64,000 bases of DNA from Gammaproteobacteria bacterium (lineage in GTDB: Bacteria; Pseudomonadota; Gammaproteobacteria; GRL18), in assembly GCA_016744375.1 (NCBI GenBank), contig JADGEM010000014.1:1-64000 (forward strand). The letters run 5' to 3'. The notes under the pieces are model-generated. The model worked only from the letters and a program-made list of their open reading frames with translations, was not told where the DNA came from and did no database searches. Numbering within the stretch: position 1 is the first letter of the stretch; every line of letters starts with the position of its first letter. Positions 53,805 through 63,725 of the stretch are shown piece after piece. A program made the translations under genes and the position numbers.

Positions 53805-54659
53805 ATGATAGAAATTAAAAAAAAGGGTTCCGGAGAAGTTTTGGCTGAAATTGATGCGGACACATTAGCAGGTGCTGATCTCAGTGAATTAATACTGGAA
53901 GATGCTGATTTGGAAAATGTTGATTTGAGTCATGCACGACTTGATTTTGCGGATTTGAATCGAGCCAATCTGAAAAATACAAACTTGCAGCATGCTTCAC
54001 TGATTGGTGCTCATCTGAATGATGCTGATCTGAGTGGCGCTGATTTGTCTTATGCGGAAATGGGCAGTGACAATCAGGCTCATGCCGCTATGTTTCTTAA
54101 TAGTAAACTGATTCATGCAAATCTGTCCCATGCTTATCTTCATTGGGTTGATTTTCGTGAAGCTGATCTAAGTCAGGCTATATTGAGTAGAGCGGATGTT
54201 CGTCATGCCATTTTTTACCGCAGTAAGCTGGTCGAAGTCGTTGCTAACGATTGTTTGTTTATCCGTGCAAATTTCAGAGAGGCTGATCTTAATCACGCTG
54301 ACTTGAAAGATTGCCATTTTAATGATGCGAATATGATTAAAGCTGATCTGAGTTTTACAAATCTGAGTAGTCGTCATGACAATGGCTTTTCGGTCATTAA
54401 TAGTGCGAACATGGAACGTGCTAATCTCAGCCATGCTAATATGAATAATATTTTCGCCCGTTCAGTCAATCTTCATCAGGCTGATTTAAGCCATGCCAAT
54501 CTACAGGATGCTGTTATGACTGGCAGTGTTATTTCTCATGCTAATGTCACTGATACTAATTTTAAAGGGGTTGAACTGGAGACTGTCACAATGATGTCTT
54601 CAAATTTTTCCAATGCCTTGAATGCAGATATTCCAGAGTATAAGAAAAATATTAAGTAA
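53805..54659 (+). CDS. Pentapeptide-repeat protein
   Basis: A 284-aa protein made of A(D/N)LxxA-type pentapeptide repeats (for example ADLSELILEDADLENVDLSH) that should fold as a right-handed beta-helix over most of its length. The N-terminal 25 residues (IEIKKKGSGEVLAEID) are a non-repeat cap. The frame is open from 53730, but the ATG at 53805, 11 nt after a GGGGAG, starts the clean cap and follows the dsrC-like stop by 4 nt. Similar repeats are used as DNA mimics or as scaffolds; here a scaffold or modulator in the hydrogenase operon is only an inference. Confidence 0.75.
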   Translation: MIEIKKKGSGEVLAEIDADTLAGADLSELILEDADLENVDLSHARLDFADLNRANLKNTNLQHASLIGAHLNDADLSGADLSYAEMGSDNQAHAAMFLNSKLIHANLSHAYLHWVDFREADLSQAILSRADVRHAIFYRSKLVEVVANDCLFIRANFREADLNHADLKDCHFNDANMIKADLSFTNLSSRHDNGFSVINSANMERANLSHANMNNIFARSVNLHQADLSHANLQDAVMTGSVISHANVTDTNFKGVELETVTMMSSNFSNALNADIPEYKKNIK

Positions 54660-54699
54660 GTATTGAGCCTTCTCATTAACGAGTTTTCAGGCGCTTAAC

Positions 54700-54722
54700 T
54701 CCCTCTTTTAATGAGGGATTTT
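54700..54722 (+). terminator. Probable terminator of the hydrogenase operon
   Basis: TCCCTC (54700-54705) pairs with GAGGGA (54713-54718) and a short TTTT follows. It lies about 40 nt after the pentapeptide-repeat gene and before the efflux genes. The stem is short, so this is a moderate call. Confidence 0.5.
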
Positions 54723-54750
54723 GGGGCTTTTAAATAGGCTAACGGAGTAA

Positions 54751-55944
54751 GTGAAAAAAATGAAAATTAATGATCTGATCTTCATTACTATCACACTACT
54801 TTTAGTGATGTTGTCCTCAAGTGTGTTGGCTTCGCAAGAGCCTAAGGAAGTGCAAGCAACTAAATCCTTATCAATTGTTCCTGTTAAAACACATTCTGTT
54901 CCAGCGAACCGTCTGTTTGTTGGTGGTGCTGTTGCTGCACACAAGTCTGTGGTGCTATCTGCACAGATGCCAGGACGTATTGTTAGTCTTTCCGGTGAGG
55001 AAGGCGATCACTTTAAAAAGGGTGATTTACTGGTAAAAATAAATGATGATGAATTATTAGTAAGGAGACAAATTGCACTGGCTCAATTTAACACTGCATC
55101 CATTGCAGTCAATAATGCCGGTGTCCAATTTCATAGACAGATTGTCTCGCCGTCAACCACTAATCGTGCACCGGGAGGTATGGGCTTACCCGGTATGTTT
55201 GATCAATTGGTCACTAATCCTATGTCTGACTTAATGGGCACTCGAGATTATGATGTGGAACGGGGTGCTGATATTGCTGCTGCCCGTGCTCAGCTGGAAC
55301 AGGCGCACCAGGCTCTTGAGCAGGCACGTTCTCAGATTTATCAAATCGATACAAAATTGCGTGACACATTAAGTATTGCACCCTTTGATGGTGTGATCAC
55401 CAACAAAAAAATTGAAGAGGGTGATACCGTTCAGCCTGGCCAGGCATTATTAATTTATGAAGATTTGAGTGTTTTACAAATTGTTGTTGATGTACCCGGG
55501 CGTGCAACTCACAATCTAAAGGAAGGCCAGTCAGTTCATGCCAGGATAGATGGTCTGGATAATGAGATTCTTGTCAATATTAGTAAAATTTTTCCAACTT
55601 CTGATCCGGTGCGACATACAACCCGGATTAAATTAACATTATCAAGTACTGGACCTATCTCTCCAGGCAGTTATGCTGAAGTATCAATTCCTATGTCCTC
55701 AACAACTCAGAAAAAACATTTGTTGATCCCTTCAACAGCTATTATAGAAAGAGGTGGGCTGCCTTCCGTTTTTGTCATCAATGGAAAAAATAAGACTGAA
55801 CTGCGTCTGGTCAGAGTTGGAGAACGTTTGTCTTCAGGTCAGGTGATTATCCAGTATGGGGTGAAAGAAAATGAGAGCGTGCTGGATAAGCCGCCCGCAT
55901 TTATCACTTCAGGATATGATATTAAATTGCTCAGGATAAAATAA
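54751..55944 (+). CDS. RND efflux periplasmic adaptor (membrane fusion) protein
   Basis: A 397-aa HlyD/AcrA-type adaptor with an N-terminal membrane signal (about 8-25), a lipoyl-like half (GRIVSLSGEEGDHFKKGD), a helical hairpin region (about 105-195) containing a Gly/Pro-rich insert (APGGMGLPGM) and a beta-barrel. It bridges the RND pump to an outer-membrane channel. No TolC-type gene is adjacent. The start is GTG at 54751 with GGAG 4 nt upstream; an ATG three codons on (54760) is the other candidate. It overlaps the pump gene by one base (TAATG). Confidence 0.88.
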   Translation: MKKMKINDLIFITITLLLVMLSSSVLASQEPKEVQATKSLSIVPVKTHSVPANRLFVGGAVAAHKSVVLSAQMPGRIVSLSGEEGDHFKKGDLLVKINDDELLVRRQIALAQFNTASIAVNNAGVQFHRQIVSPSTTNRAPGGMGLPGMFDQLVTNPMSDLMGTRDYDVERGADIAAARAQLEQAHQALEQARSQIYQIDTKLRDTLSIAPFDGVITNKKIEEGDTVQPGQALLIYEDLSVLQIVVDVPGRATHNLKEGQSVHARIDGLDNEILVNISKIFPTSDPVRHTTRIKLTLSSTGPISPGSYAEVSIPMSSTTQKKHLLIPSTAIIERGGLPSVFVINGKNKTELRLVRVGERLSSGQVIIQYGVKENESVLDKPPAFITSGYDIKLLRIK

Positions 55945-58900
55945 TGACAAAGAAAAAATCTGAGCAGGCTGTAAACGATAGAAGAGAATCCTGCTCTGAT
56001 CGAAGAGTGAAACATTATTCAAGAAGACCCGCTCTGTCACATCCGCACGATGAAGCTGTTGAAGGCCCAAGATTAGGACTTGCAGGAAATATTGCCAATT
56101 TCTTTATTGATTCACCTTTGACACCTCTGCTTTTTTTTGCTGCTTTATTTATTGGTCTGATAGGTTTGATGTACACGCCTCGTCAGGAAGATCCACAAAT
56201 TTCTGTACCCATGATTGATATCTTAATTCAATATTCAGGGGCATCTGCTGAAGATGTGGCGAATCTGGCCATAGCACCTCTGGAAGGTATGATGAAGGAG
56301 ATCCCCGGTGTTAAACATATTTATTCTGCTTCTCAGCATGATCAGGGAATAGTAACCGTTCGTTTTAAAGTGAATGAGGAAATGGGGCCGTCTATTGTCA
56401 AAGTACATGACAAGCTGCAGTCAAATATGGATAAAATCCCCCCTGGGGTTTCCATGCCGCTTGTTAAACCTAAAGGCATTGATGATGTGCCGGTTGTTAC
56501 GCTGACATTATGGGCTGATGGAGTCTATGATTCAGAACTACGAGTGCTGGCTCATAAGGTTCTTCAGCGTTTAAAAGAGGTACCGAATACCGGGCAGGGT
56601 TTTGTTGTTGGTGGTAGGAAACAACAGATTCGTATTGAAGTATTGCCTGAAAGGCTGACTGGTTTTGGTATCAGTCTGGATCAAGTGGCTAATGCCATCA
56701 GAAGTGCCAATACAGAATACCCTGCTGGATACCTTGAGCAGGCTAATACTTCTTTTAAAGTCTTTACCGGATCTTTTTTTAAAAATGTCGATGATATTAA
56801 ACAATTAGTGGTAGGAGTGAATCAGGGAAAGCCGGTTTATCTGAATGATATTGCCACTATTATTGATGGCCCTTCAGAAGCGAGCGAGCTGGTGTCATTT
56901 TATAGTGGGGCAGGAATACAGGGCAATGAATCGATTGTCAATAAAAGAGCGAATGATGTGCCTGCTGTGACTATTGCCTTAGCTAAAAAAGAAGGTTCAA
57001 ATGGCGTAACCGTTGCGGAAGATGTTATTGCTAAACTGGACAGTCTGAAAGGACGATTAATTCCCGATAATATTCATACCATGGTGACTCGTGACTATGG
57101 CAAAACGGCTAATGATAAAGTCAATGAGCTGTTAAGAGCTTTAGTTTATGCGGCTATTGCTGTGAGTTTTCTTTGCTGGATTACCATTGGTGCACGTCCG
57201 GCTATGGTGGTGATTACAGTAATTCCAGTGGTGATTTTAATTACTATCTGGGCAAGTTGGGCTCTGGGTAATACCATAAACAGGGTGAGTATGTTCGCCC
57301 TTATTTTTTCCATTGGCATTCTGGTGGATGATGCCACAGTAGTTGTGGAAAATATTTTCAGGCGCTGGTTAAGGAATGGGGAAACAACAATTGCCACTGC
57401 AGTAGATGCTGTGCGTGAGGTGGGTAATCCGACCATTATTGCAACCTTTACCATTTTAGCTGCACTGCTGCCTATGGGCTTTGTCAGCGGTATGATGGGC
57501 CCATATATGTCTCCCATACCTGTATTGGGTTCTGTTGCAATGCTTTTTTCATTGCTTGCTGCTTTTGTTTTTACACCCTGGTTTTCATTACGCCTGCGAC
57601 CTAAGGTTGCGATATTACAGGATGCAGAAATTCATGAGAAAAAAGTTCAGGATGCAATAGGCCGTTTCTATCGACCTCTTTTATTGCCTCTGATAAAAAA
57701 CCGACTTATGGGATGGATCTTTCTGGCTGTGATTATTATCCTGTTTTTTCTTGCCTGTTCAATGTTTTATACTAAGGCTGTTACGGTTAAAATGCTTCCC
57801 TTTGATAATAAGCCTGAATTTAATGTCTTAATTAATATGCCTGAAGGTACTGCTATTCTTGAAACGGCCAATGTGACCCGAAGGTTAGCTGAAACGATAC
57901 AAAAGAATGTCCCTGAAGTAACGGCATTACAAACCTATACGGGTACCGCCTCACCCTTTAATTTTAATGGTATGGTGCGGCATTATTATTTACGTCAGGA
58001 ACCATGGCATGCTGATATTCAAGTGATGCTGATTGATAAGGAACATCGGGAAAGAAGCAGCCATCAACTGGCAGAAGCAGCACGAAAACTGCTGACTGAA
58101 CAGGCACATGCTCTGGGGGCGAAAATTGCCGTGATAGAAATGCCCCCCGGCCCACCTGTTTTACAAACTGTTGTGGCTGAAATCTATGGCCCAGATGCAC
58201 AGACCAGACGCCAGGTGGCAACTGATATGACTCAGATTTTTACACAGACACCTAACCTTGTTGATGCGGATAACTATATGATCATGCCATATGAGCGCTG
58301 GCATTTTAATGTTGATACTGAGAAAGCAATGCGTCAGGGTGTCTCCGTAGAAAGCATCAATCGAAATATACAAATGGCAATGGGTGGTTATAAACTGGGT
58401 GATATTAAAGGACATAATTCACTTGAGCCGAAGTTTATTATCTTGCAGTTACCTCTGGATAAAAGAGGGGAAATTGAACGCATATCCAATCTGCCTATTG
58501 CTTCATCAAATGGCCAATTAGTGCCCTTAACTGAGTTGGGTCATTTTGTTAAGGTTGCAGAGCAAAACATTATTTATCGTAAAGACTTACGTTCGATGGA
58601 ATATGTTGTGGGAGAAATGGAAGGTAAACTGGGGGCACCTATTTACGGCATATTATCCATTGAAGAGGCACTGAAGGAATATACGACTCCTGATGGCATA
58701 CAAATAAGCGGCACGATGACAAGTGCCCCGGAAGATGATCGGCAATCTGGTTTTGAATGGAGTGGTGAATGGGTTGTCACCTATGAAACTTTCAGAGATA
58801 TGGGTCTTGCCTTTGCTGCAGCATTAGTCCTTATTTATGGCTTGCTTGTGCTGGAATTCAGGAACTTTATTTTGCCCTCTATTATTATGGCGCCCATTCC

Positions 58901-59303
58901 ATTGACTCTGATTGGAATTATACCGGGGCACTGGATTATGAATGCAGAATTTACGGCAACCTCTATGATTGGTTTCATTGCACTGGCTGGTATAGAAGTA
59001 AGAAGTTCTATCCTTCTGGTTGATTTTGTTAAAAATGAAATACACCTGGGACAGGATGCTATGCATGCTGTTGCAACCGCAGGACAAATTAGAATGCGTC
59101 CTATCTGGGTGACTAACCTGACCATGATGGCAGGCGCAGCAACGATATTATTTGATCCGATTTTTCAGGGTATGGCCATTTCATTATTATTTGGACCTAT
59201 TGTTGCAACCACTCTAACTCTGTTTGTGATTCCTCTGGGATGTACTTCTGTTCATAGAAAATTATGCCCCATAGATGATCAAGCCTGTTTAGAGCAGGAT
59301 TAA
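55944..59303 (+). CDS. RND-type efflux pump inner-membrane subunit
   Basis: A 1119-aa proton-driven pump with the expected 12 TM layout and two large periplasmic loops. Clear family markers include PGVKHIYSASQHDQG, the TM block with ILVDDATVVVENI near residue 460 and a second MAPIPLTLIGIIPG region near 980. The cytoplasmic N-terminus is about 45 residues longer than usual and rich in basic and Arg-Arg motifs (NDRRESCSDRRVKHY), resembling those of the small protein at 61057. Substrate is not predictable; cations or organic compounds are both possible. Confidence 0.9.
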   Translation: MTKKKSEQAVNDRRESCSDRRVKHYSRRPALSHPHDEAVEGPRLGLAGNIANFFIDSPLTPLLFFAALFIGLIGLMYTPRQEDPQISVPMIDILIQYSGASAEDVANLAIAPLEGMMKEIPGVKHIYSASQHDQGIVTVRFKVNEEMGPSIVKVHDKLQSNMDKIPPGVSMPLVKPKGIDDVPVVTLTLWADGVYDSELRVLAHKVLQRLKEVPNTGQGFVVGGRKQQIRIEVLPERLTGFGISLDQVANAIRSANTEYPAGYLEQANTSFKVFTGSFFKNVDDIKQLVVGVNQGKPVYLNDIATIIDGPSEASELVSFYSGAGIQGNESIVNKRANDVPAVTIALAKKEGSNGVTVAEDVIAKLDSLKGRLIPDNIHTMVTRDYGKTANDKVNELLRALVYAAIAVSFLCWITIGARPAMVVITVIPVVILITIWASWALGNTINRVSMFALIFSIGILVDDATVVVENIFRRWLRNGETTIATAVDAVREVGNPTIIATFTILAALLPMGFVSGMMGPYMSPIPVLGSVAMLFSLLAAFVFTPWFSLRLRPKVAILQDAEIHEKKVQDAIGRFYRPLLLPLIKNRLMGWIFLAVIIILFFLACSMFYTKAVTVKMLPFDNKPEFNVLINMPEGTAILETANVTRRLAETIQKNVPEVTALQTYTGTASPFNFNGMVRHYYLRQEPWHADIQVMLIDKEHRERSSHQLAEAARKLLTEQAHALGAKIAVIEMPPGPPVLQTVVAEIYGPDAQTRRQVATDMTQIFTQTPNLVDADNYMIMPYERWHFNVDTEKAMRQGVSVESINRNIQMAMGGYKLGDIKGHNSLEPKFIILQLPLDKRGEIERISNLPIASSNGQLVPLTELGHFVKVAEQNIIYRKDLRSMEYVVGEMEGKLGAPIYGILSIEEALKEYTTPDGIQISGTMTSAPEDDRQSGFEWSGEWVVTYETFRDMGLAFAAALVLIYGLLVLEFRNFILPSIIMAPIPLTLIGIIPGHWIMNAEFTATSMIGFIALAGIEVRSSILLVDFVKNEIHLGQDAMHAVATAGQIRMRPIWVTNLTMMAGAATILFDPIFQGMAISLLFGPIVATTLTLFVIPLGCTSVHRKLCPIDDQACLEQD

Positions 59304-59306
59304 TCA

Positions 59307-60518
59307 ATGGAAGCACATGTTTTCTTTTTGCATCTATTAGCGGTTTTGCTAGCGGCAAGAATATTTGCAGAAATTGCTGTACGTCTTGGTGCACCATCAG
59401 TCATTGGGGAATTAACGGCTGGTGTGGTTATCGGGCCCAGCTTGCTGGGATGGGTTGAAGCCAGTGAAGTTCTTAAACTGCTTGCAGAAATTGGTATCAT
59501 CCTCTTACTCTTTGAGGTTGGACTCAAAACCGATGGTAAGCGTCTTCTTCATTCTGGGTTGAAGTCAGCCATTGTTGCACTATCAGGTTTCATCTTTCCT
59601 ATGCTTCTGGGCTTTAGTGCCGCCTACTGGTATTTTGACTTATCATTGCTGGTCTCCTTATTTGTTGGTGGGACCATTACGGCGACCAGTATTGGTATTA
59701 CGATCAGAGTTTTAAAAGATATTCATTGCCAACAGGCACATGAGGGTCAGATTGTTCTTGGTGCTGCTGTTCTTGATGATGTGTTTGGTGTGATACTTCT
59801 GGCGATACTTTATGAATTCTCTGTGACTAATGACGTTAGCTTTGTGAATGTTAGTAAGGTGCTGTTGTTTATTGGTGTGTTTTTTGCTTTTGCACCGGTC
59901 GCTGCAAAGTTTATCTCATTGTATATCACGCGCCTGGATATGACGAGTGAAATACCCGGTGTTATACCCACAACCATTGTTGCTTTGGTTCTGTTTTTTT
60001 CATGGATTTCACACATAATGGGAGCGCCTGAGCTCTTAGGTGGTTTTGCAGCAGGTCTGGCTCTGTCAAGACGATTCTTTTTGCCCTTTGGCTTAACCAT
60101 TCGTACCGATAAAGGTTGTGCTAAATGTGTCGAAGAGCAAATGAAGCCCATTATTCAGCTATTTACACCTATATTTTTTGTTTACATTGGCTTGTCACTG
60201 AATCTGAGAGAAATCGACTGGAGTTCCCCATTTATCTGGGGATTCTCATTGATTATTTTTATTCTTGCCGTGCTTGGTAAGTTAATTGGCCCTTTTTTTC
60301 TTAAAGAATCAATCCAGTCAAAATGGGCTATTGGTATGGCAATGGTCCCCCGTGGTGAAATTGGTTTAATTTTTGTTGAGTTAGGACGAATAAGCGGTAT
60401 TTTAAATAATGAAATACATGCCGGTATGGTCATTGTCATTGTCCTCACGACGGTATTATCTCCTTTTGTTATGAAGTGGTACCATGCAAATTATGCCTCT
60501 CATTTATGCAATGAATAG
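59307..60518 (+). CDS. CPA2-family cation:proton antiporter
   Basis: A 403-aa membrane protein with about 12 TM helices. It shows RLGAPSVIGELTAGVVIGPS, FEVGLKTD, VLGAAVLDDVFGV (the conserved acidic pair of the ion site) and RGEIGLIF, all signatures of CPA2 exchangers such as KefB/GerN-like transporters, but lacks the C-terminal TrkA-N domain of KefB. It exchanges Na+ or K+ for H+. The start is 4 nt after the RND stop, so it belongs to the same transcript. Confidence 0.9.
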   Translation: MEAHVFFLHLLAVLLAARIFAEIAVRLGAPSVIGELTAGVVIGPSLLGWVEASEVLKLLAEIGIILLLFEVGLKTDGKRLLHSGLKSAIVALSGFIFPMLLGFSAAYWYFDLSLLVSLFVGGTITATSIGITIRVLKDIHCQQAHEGQIVLGAAVLDDVFGVILLAILYEFSVTNDVSFVNVSKVLLFIGVFFAFAPVAAKFISLYITRLDMTSEIPGVIPTTIVALVLFFSWISHIMGAPELLGGFAAGLALSRRFFLPFGLTIRTDKGCAKCVEEQMKPIIQLFTPIFFVYIGLSLNLREIDWSSPFIWGFSLIIFILAVLGKLIGPFFLKESIQSKWAIGMAMVPRGEIGLIFVELGRISGILNNEIHAGMVIVIVLTTVLSPFVMKWYHANYASHLCNE

Positions 60519-60575
60519 AATAAGCAGTTCTCGATTGCAGAATCTTGTTCAGCTTTAAACTGCTCTGGGGGGAAA

Positions 60576-60812
60576 TTATTTCTTTTTACAGGGTATTGTT
60601 TTATGTTGAGGTTCTATCACCTGTTTTGCACAGGGAGTGGGCTCATTGTGTCCATTTTCTATTGTGTGATTTAACTTACCTGAGATGCGTGAGGCATTCT
60701 TATCCGATACCGTCTTATGATGCTGAACCTCTTCAAAGGTCATGTGATTCGGGTGAGCATTTGCAAGCGAAACAGTGAATAAGGAAAGCAAGATTAGTAA
60801 TGAAATTTTCAT
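60576..60812 (-). CDS. Small secreted protein, unknown function
   Basis: A 78-aa protein with a signal peptide (KISLLILLSLFTVSLANA) and a short His-rich polar mature part (HPNHMTFEEVQHHKT) ending in KTIPCKKK with two cysteines in total. No family recognised. The histidine content could bind metal. The frame is open to 60875, but the ATG at 60810-60812 has AGAGGAA upstream and gives a complete signal peptide. It is convergent with the antiporter gene. Confidence 0.6.
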   Translation of the reverse strand: MKISLLILLSLFTVSLANAHPNHMTFEEVQHHKTVSDKNASRISGKLNHTIENGHNEPTPCAKQVIEPQHKTIPCKKK

Positions 60813-61056
60813 CAATAAATTCCTCTTTAATTGCCAATTTTTGTTAGCTTTATTATAAGGAATAACAGATAACAATGATAGCTTGTCTATGTGAAAATGA
60901 ACTAATGTCGAAAAAGCCTGTCTTATTAAAAGCCCCCTTGGGAAAAGATAACGGGTAACGTTTTTAATTAAAATTCAGAAATATTTTAGGAATAACTATA
61001 AATATGTGTTAGAAAATGCTAATATACTAAGTAACGAGGTATAATAGAAAAATATC

Positions 61057-61347
61057 ATGCAGGAACAAATAAGAAAAGATGGACGGAATTCATTTGAACG
61101 TCGTCTTCAGGACAGACGTCAAGTTGGTTTTGCATTTGCTTCTCCAGAATGGATAGAGCATGTAAAAAAGGATTATGTTGCCTGGCCTAAGGCTGAACGA
61201 CGCAATAATAATCGTCGTGATGGTGAAAGGCGTGATGATCCTCAGGGAACGAGTCTCTTTGGCGGTCATATTACTGATTACAGCAGTGATTTATTGAGCA
61301 ATGAAGAAAAACTCTATTTTAATGAATTGTTCAATAGTGCTAATTAG
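61057..61347 (+). CDS. Small basic/acidic protein, unknown function
   Basis: A 96-aa soluble protein with two Arg-rich motifs, FERRLQDRRQ near residue 14 and AERRNNNRRDGERRD near residue 47. The ending is acidic. Such RR-motifs occur at the ends of many proteobacterial signalling and transport proteins, including the RND pump encoded at 55944. No domain recognised. It precedes the jet operon by about 195 nt on the same strand and may or may not belong to it. Confidence 0.55.
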   Translation: MQEQIRKDGRNSFERRLQDRRQVGFAFASPEWIEHVKKDYVAWPKAERRNNNRRDGERRDDPQGTSLFGGHITDYSSDLLSNEEKLYFNELFNSAN

Positions 61348-61425
61348 CGCCCATTCATTATTAGGTTCTTAACTTCTCTCTTCTTTAAGAAGGGGGAAGA
61401 GTAAAATCATCTATTGACTTCTTCC

Positions 61426-61452
61426 CTCCCTAAGCTCCCTAAGCTCCCTAAG
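61426..61452. repeat. Tandem repeat, three copies of CTCCCTAAG
   Basis: Three exact copies of the 9-mer CTCCCTAAG lie in the gap before jetA. Just before them, a purine-rich GGGAAGA (61394-61400) is complementary to TCTTCCC (61420-61426). No gene or promoter is evident in this 194-nt gap otherwise, although it must hold the jet operon promoter unless the operon starts earlier. Confidence 0.8.
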
Positions 61453-61541
61453 ATGCATTTTTATTTTATTCAGATTGATTCCCACAAACTCTTAAAACTC
61501 TGATACAATCTGATTTTTCTTATTATAATCTGTTTTATTCC

Positions 61542-63029
61542 ATGTTTTTTTCCGAACAGCGCCAACAATTTTTTAAGCCCCTGACCAGTAAATATCGTGA
61601 ACAGGTCATTGAATGTCTGCGCCTGCTATATGATCGTCTCTACAGTGCTAATGCAGATTATGGTGAATCTTTACGGCGCAGCCAACTGATTGAAATATTT
61701 GAAGAAGCTTTGGCTCGAGCACCTATTCTTGAGCAACAAGAGGGGCCAGATACGGAGCAAGAGGCATCTGATGAACCTGCAGTTCCCCGATTCAAAAATG
61801 AGCGAGAACAGGCTGCTTGGGTATTAAATCTTCTGGTGGAAAATGGCTGGATTGAAAAACAGGTCGATCAGGTGACGTTTCAGTCAACCTATCCTTTCAG
61901 TCGTATGGGTCGTTTGTTTACTCAGCCTCTGGTTGAGGCCAATCGGACTAAAGTCCGTACCCGGCATAGAAATACCCGTAATACCCTCAATGCACTGGAA
62001 GCTTTTTTGAGTCGAGGTGAAGTCCATGATTTACTGGATGCCTATGAGTTCTCGGAGCGAATAATTACTGATTTCAGTGATGTGATTGCGGAACTGGAAG
62101 AACGTAAGCGTGAATTAGTCAAAGAAGTTGAATCTCAGGTTCTTGTGCAGCAGGCATCGGAGCATTTTTTTGATTTTATGGAAAAGCGCTTTCAGCCGGA
62201 TTTATCCATTCGTTTATCAGCAGATAGTGTAGAAAAACACCGGGATCAGATCGAGCAGGCCATCGGTAAAATACGCCGCAAGCGTAAAGATTTTAAAAAA
62301 CAGGCGGAAATTCGTCTGCGACAACTTGCACCAGACTTGCTTACTTCCAGCGATCAATCTATTTTATGGACCATTCTTGATACGATTGAACTGCGTATGG
62401 CCAAAGCATCGGATACTATGCTTCCGGCATTACGTAGAGCGCTGCAGGGTTTTACTAAGCGAGCGGATATTATTATCCGCCAGATTGCTTATCTTGGAGG
62501 TCAGGGTCAGAGTGATATTTTAGCTGTTTGTGACTCGCTGAAAAATAAGGATGACGAGGAGATTGCTGCACGCTTGATGCAGGCAGCAGAGTTGATGTTA
62601 CCCATGAATTTAAGGTTGGTTGACCCGCAGCAGGTGGTGCTGATGGAACGCCGCCAGAAACGTCAGGTACAAACAGCCCTTGCAGAAGATGAGCAACTGG
62701 ATGAAGCCGCCCGCCGTGATCTGCTCATACAACAAATGCTGGATCAGGCTTTCTCTATTCGTAATCAGGATCTGAAAAACTATCTGGTGGATGCTTTGCA
62801 GCAGCGCCAACAGATAAATACCTCTGAGTTGCCCATTAATACCGCAGATGATTTATTAGCGATGGCGCATGCGATCGAATTAGGGGCGGTTAATCAGTCC
62901 AGCTCAGAATTTTCATTTCATATTGAGCCCTTGGGAAAGCAGACTAAAAATACCTACTTTGAACAATTTGATGAGTTCAATATTTCTGTTGTAGCAAGCC
63001 ATAATAAAAAACCATCTGGAAAAAAATAA
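61542..63029 (+). CDS. jetA: Wadjet system kleisin-like subunit JetA (MksF type)
   Basis: A 495-aa soluble protein. The N-terminus (FFSEQRQQFFKPLTSKYREQ) and following winged-helix region (about 20-130) resemble JetA/DUF5716 of Wadjet systems and MksF. The middle contains helical segments (about 170-330) and the end is acidic and helical. JetA bridges the SMC heads as kleisin. The order jetA, jetB, jetC on the plus strand is that of Wadjet operons that cleave plasmid DNA; the nuclease jetD would lie beyond the window. The start lacks a strong ribosome site. Alternatively an MksBEF-only system. Confidence 0.85.
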   Translation: MFFSEQRQQFFKPLTSKYREQVIECLRLLYDRLYSANADYGESLRRSQLIEIFEEALARAPILEQQEGPDTEQEASDEPAVPRFKNEREQAAWVLNLLVENGWIEKQVDQVTFQSTYPFSRMGRLFTQPLVEANRTKVRTRHRNTRNTLNALEAFLSRGEVHDLLDAYEFSERIITDFSDVIAELEERKRELVKEVESQVLVQQASEHFFDFMEKRFQPDLSIRLSADSVEKHRDQIEQAIGKIRRKRKDFKKQAEIRLRQLAPDLLTSSDQSILWTILDTIELRMAKASDTMLPALRRALQGFTKRADIIIRQIAYLGGQGQSDILAVCDSLKNKDDEEIAARLMQAAELMLPMNLRLVDPQQVVLMERRQKRQVQTALAEDEQLDEAARRDLLIQQMLDQAFSIRNQDLKNYLVDALQQRQQINTSELPINTADDLLAMAHAIELGAVNQSSSEFSFHIEPLGKQTKNTYFEQFDEFNISVVASHNKKPSGKK

Positions 63030-63035
63030 AAAATA

Positions 63036-63722
63036 ATGATTAGTGATTTATTTGCCGAACAACTTGAAAAAAAGAATTACAGTCAGGAAGAATTTTCTGA
63101 ATTGTTGATACGGCTGCTGGACTACGGCATTCTATGTCGTGATGAAAGTCAGGTAGAAGAGCAACTCTATGATCGGTTTGTTCAGCTCAAAGATCTGGTG
63201 GAAGATTATTTGATCATGATCAGTATTCGTCTGCAGCATGATGAACGTTTTAATTTTGTTCGGATTTATCCACCTGGTGCCCAGGTGCCGGGTTTGCCTG
63301 ATGAAGTCAATCAGCCGTTTAATAGCGGCTTTCGTCAACGTTTGTCGCAGCAGGACATTGCAGTCATTCTGGTCTTACGGGCTGAGTATGATAAATCACT
63401 GCGGGAAGGTCAAATTGATGAAAATGGTTGTGTTATGTTATCCATGGAAGCTTTGAGTCTGGGTATGCATAACTTACTCAATCGCAGCCTGCCTGAAACA
63501 CTGACTGAGCGAAATCGATTATTTATCCGACTGAAGCAATTACGCCTGATTCATTTTAAAATGCAGGACGATGAAGAGCAGGAAGACGGCTGGTTGAGAA
63601 TTCGACCAATGATCATCAGTTTTGTGAGTGAGCAGGCGCTTAGTGCTCTCTCAGAAGAAAAAACAGGAGATGCTAATCCTTCTCCTTCAGAAGGGGAATT
63701 GAGTGGCTTGGGAAAGGAATAA
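63036..63722 (+). CDS. jetB: Wadjet system subunit JetB (MksE/DUF4194)
   Basis: A 228-aa soluble protein of the DUF4194/MksE type with winged-helix-like segments, for example [17 protein letters not shown] and [21 protein letters not shown]. It acts as the KITE-type partner of JetA and the SMC protein. It starts 6 nt after jetA and ends 3 nt before jetC, which indicates one transcript. The last 15 residues are a Ser/Gly/Glu-rich tail. Confidence 0.85.
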   Translation: MISDLFAEQLEKKNYSQEEFSELLIRLLDYGILCRDESQVEEQLYDRFVQLKDLVEDYLIMISIRLQHDERFNFVRIYPPGAQVPGLPDEVNQPFNSGFRQRLSQQDIAVILVLRAEYDKSLREGQIDENGCVMLSMEALSLGMHNLLNRSLPETLTERNRLFIRLKQLRLIHFKMQDDEEQEDGWLRIRPMIISFVSEQALSALSEEKTGDANPSPSEGELSGLGKE

Positions 63723-63725
63723 ACG

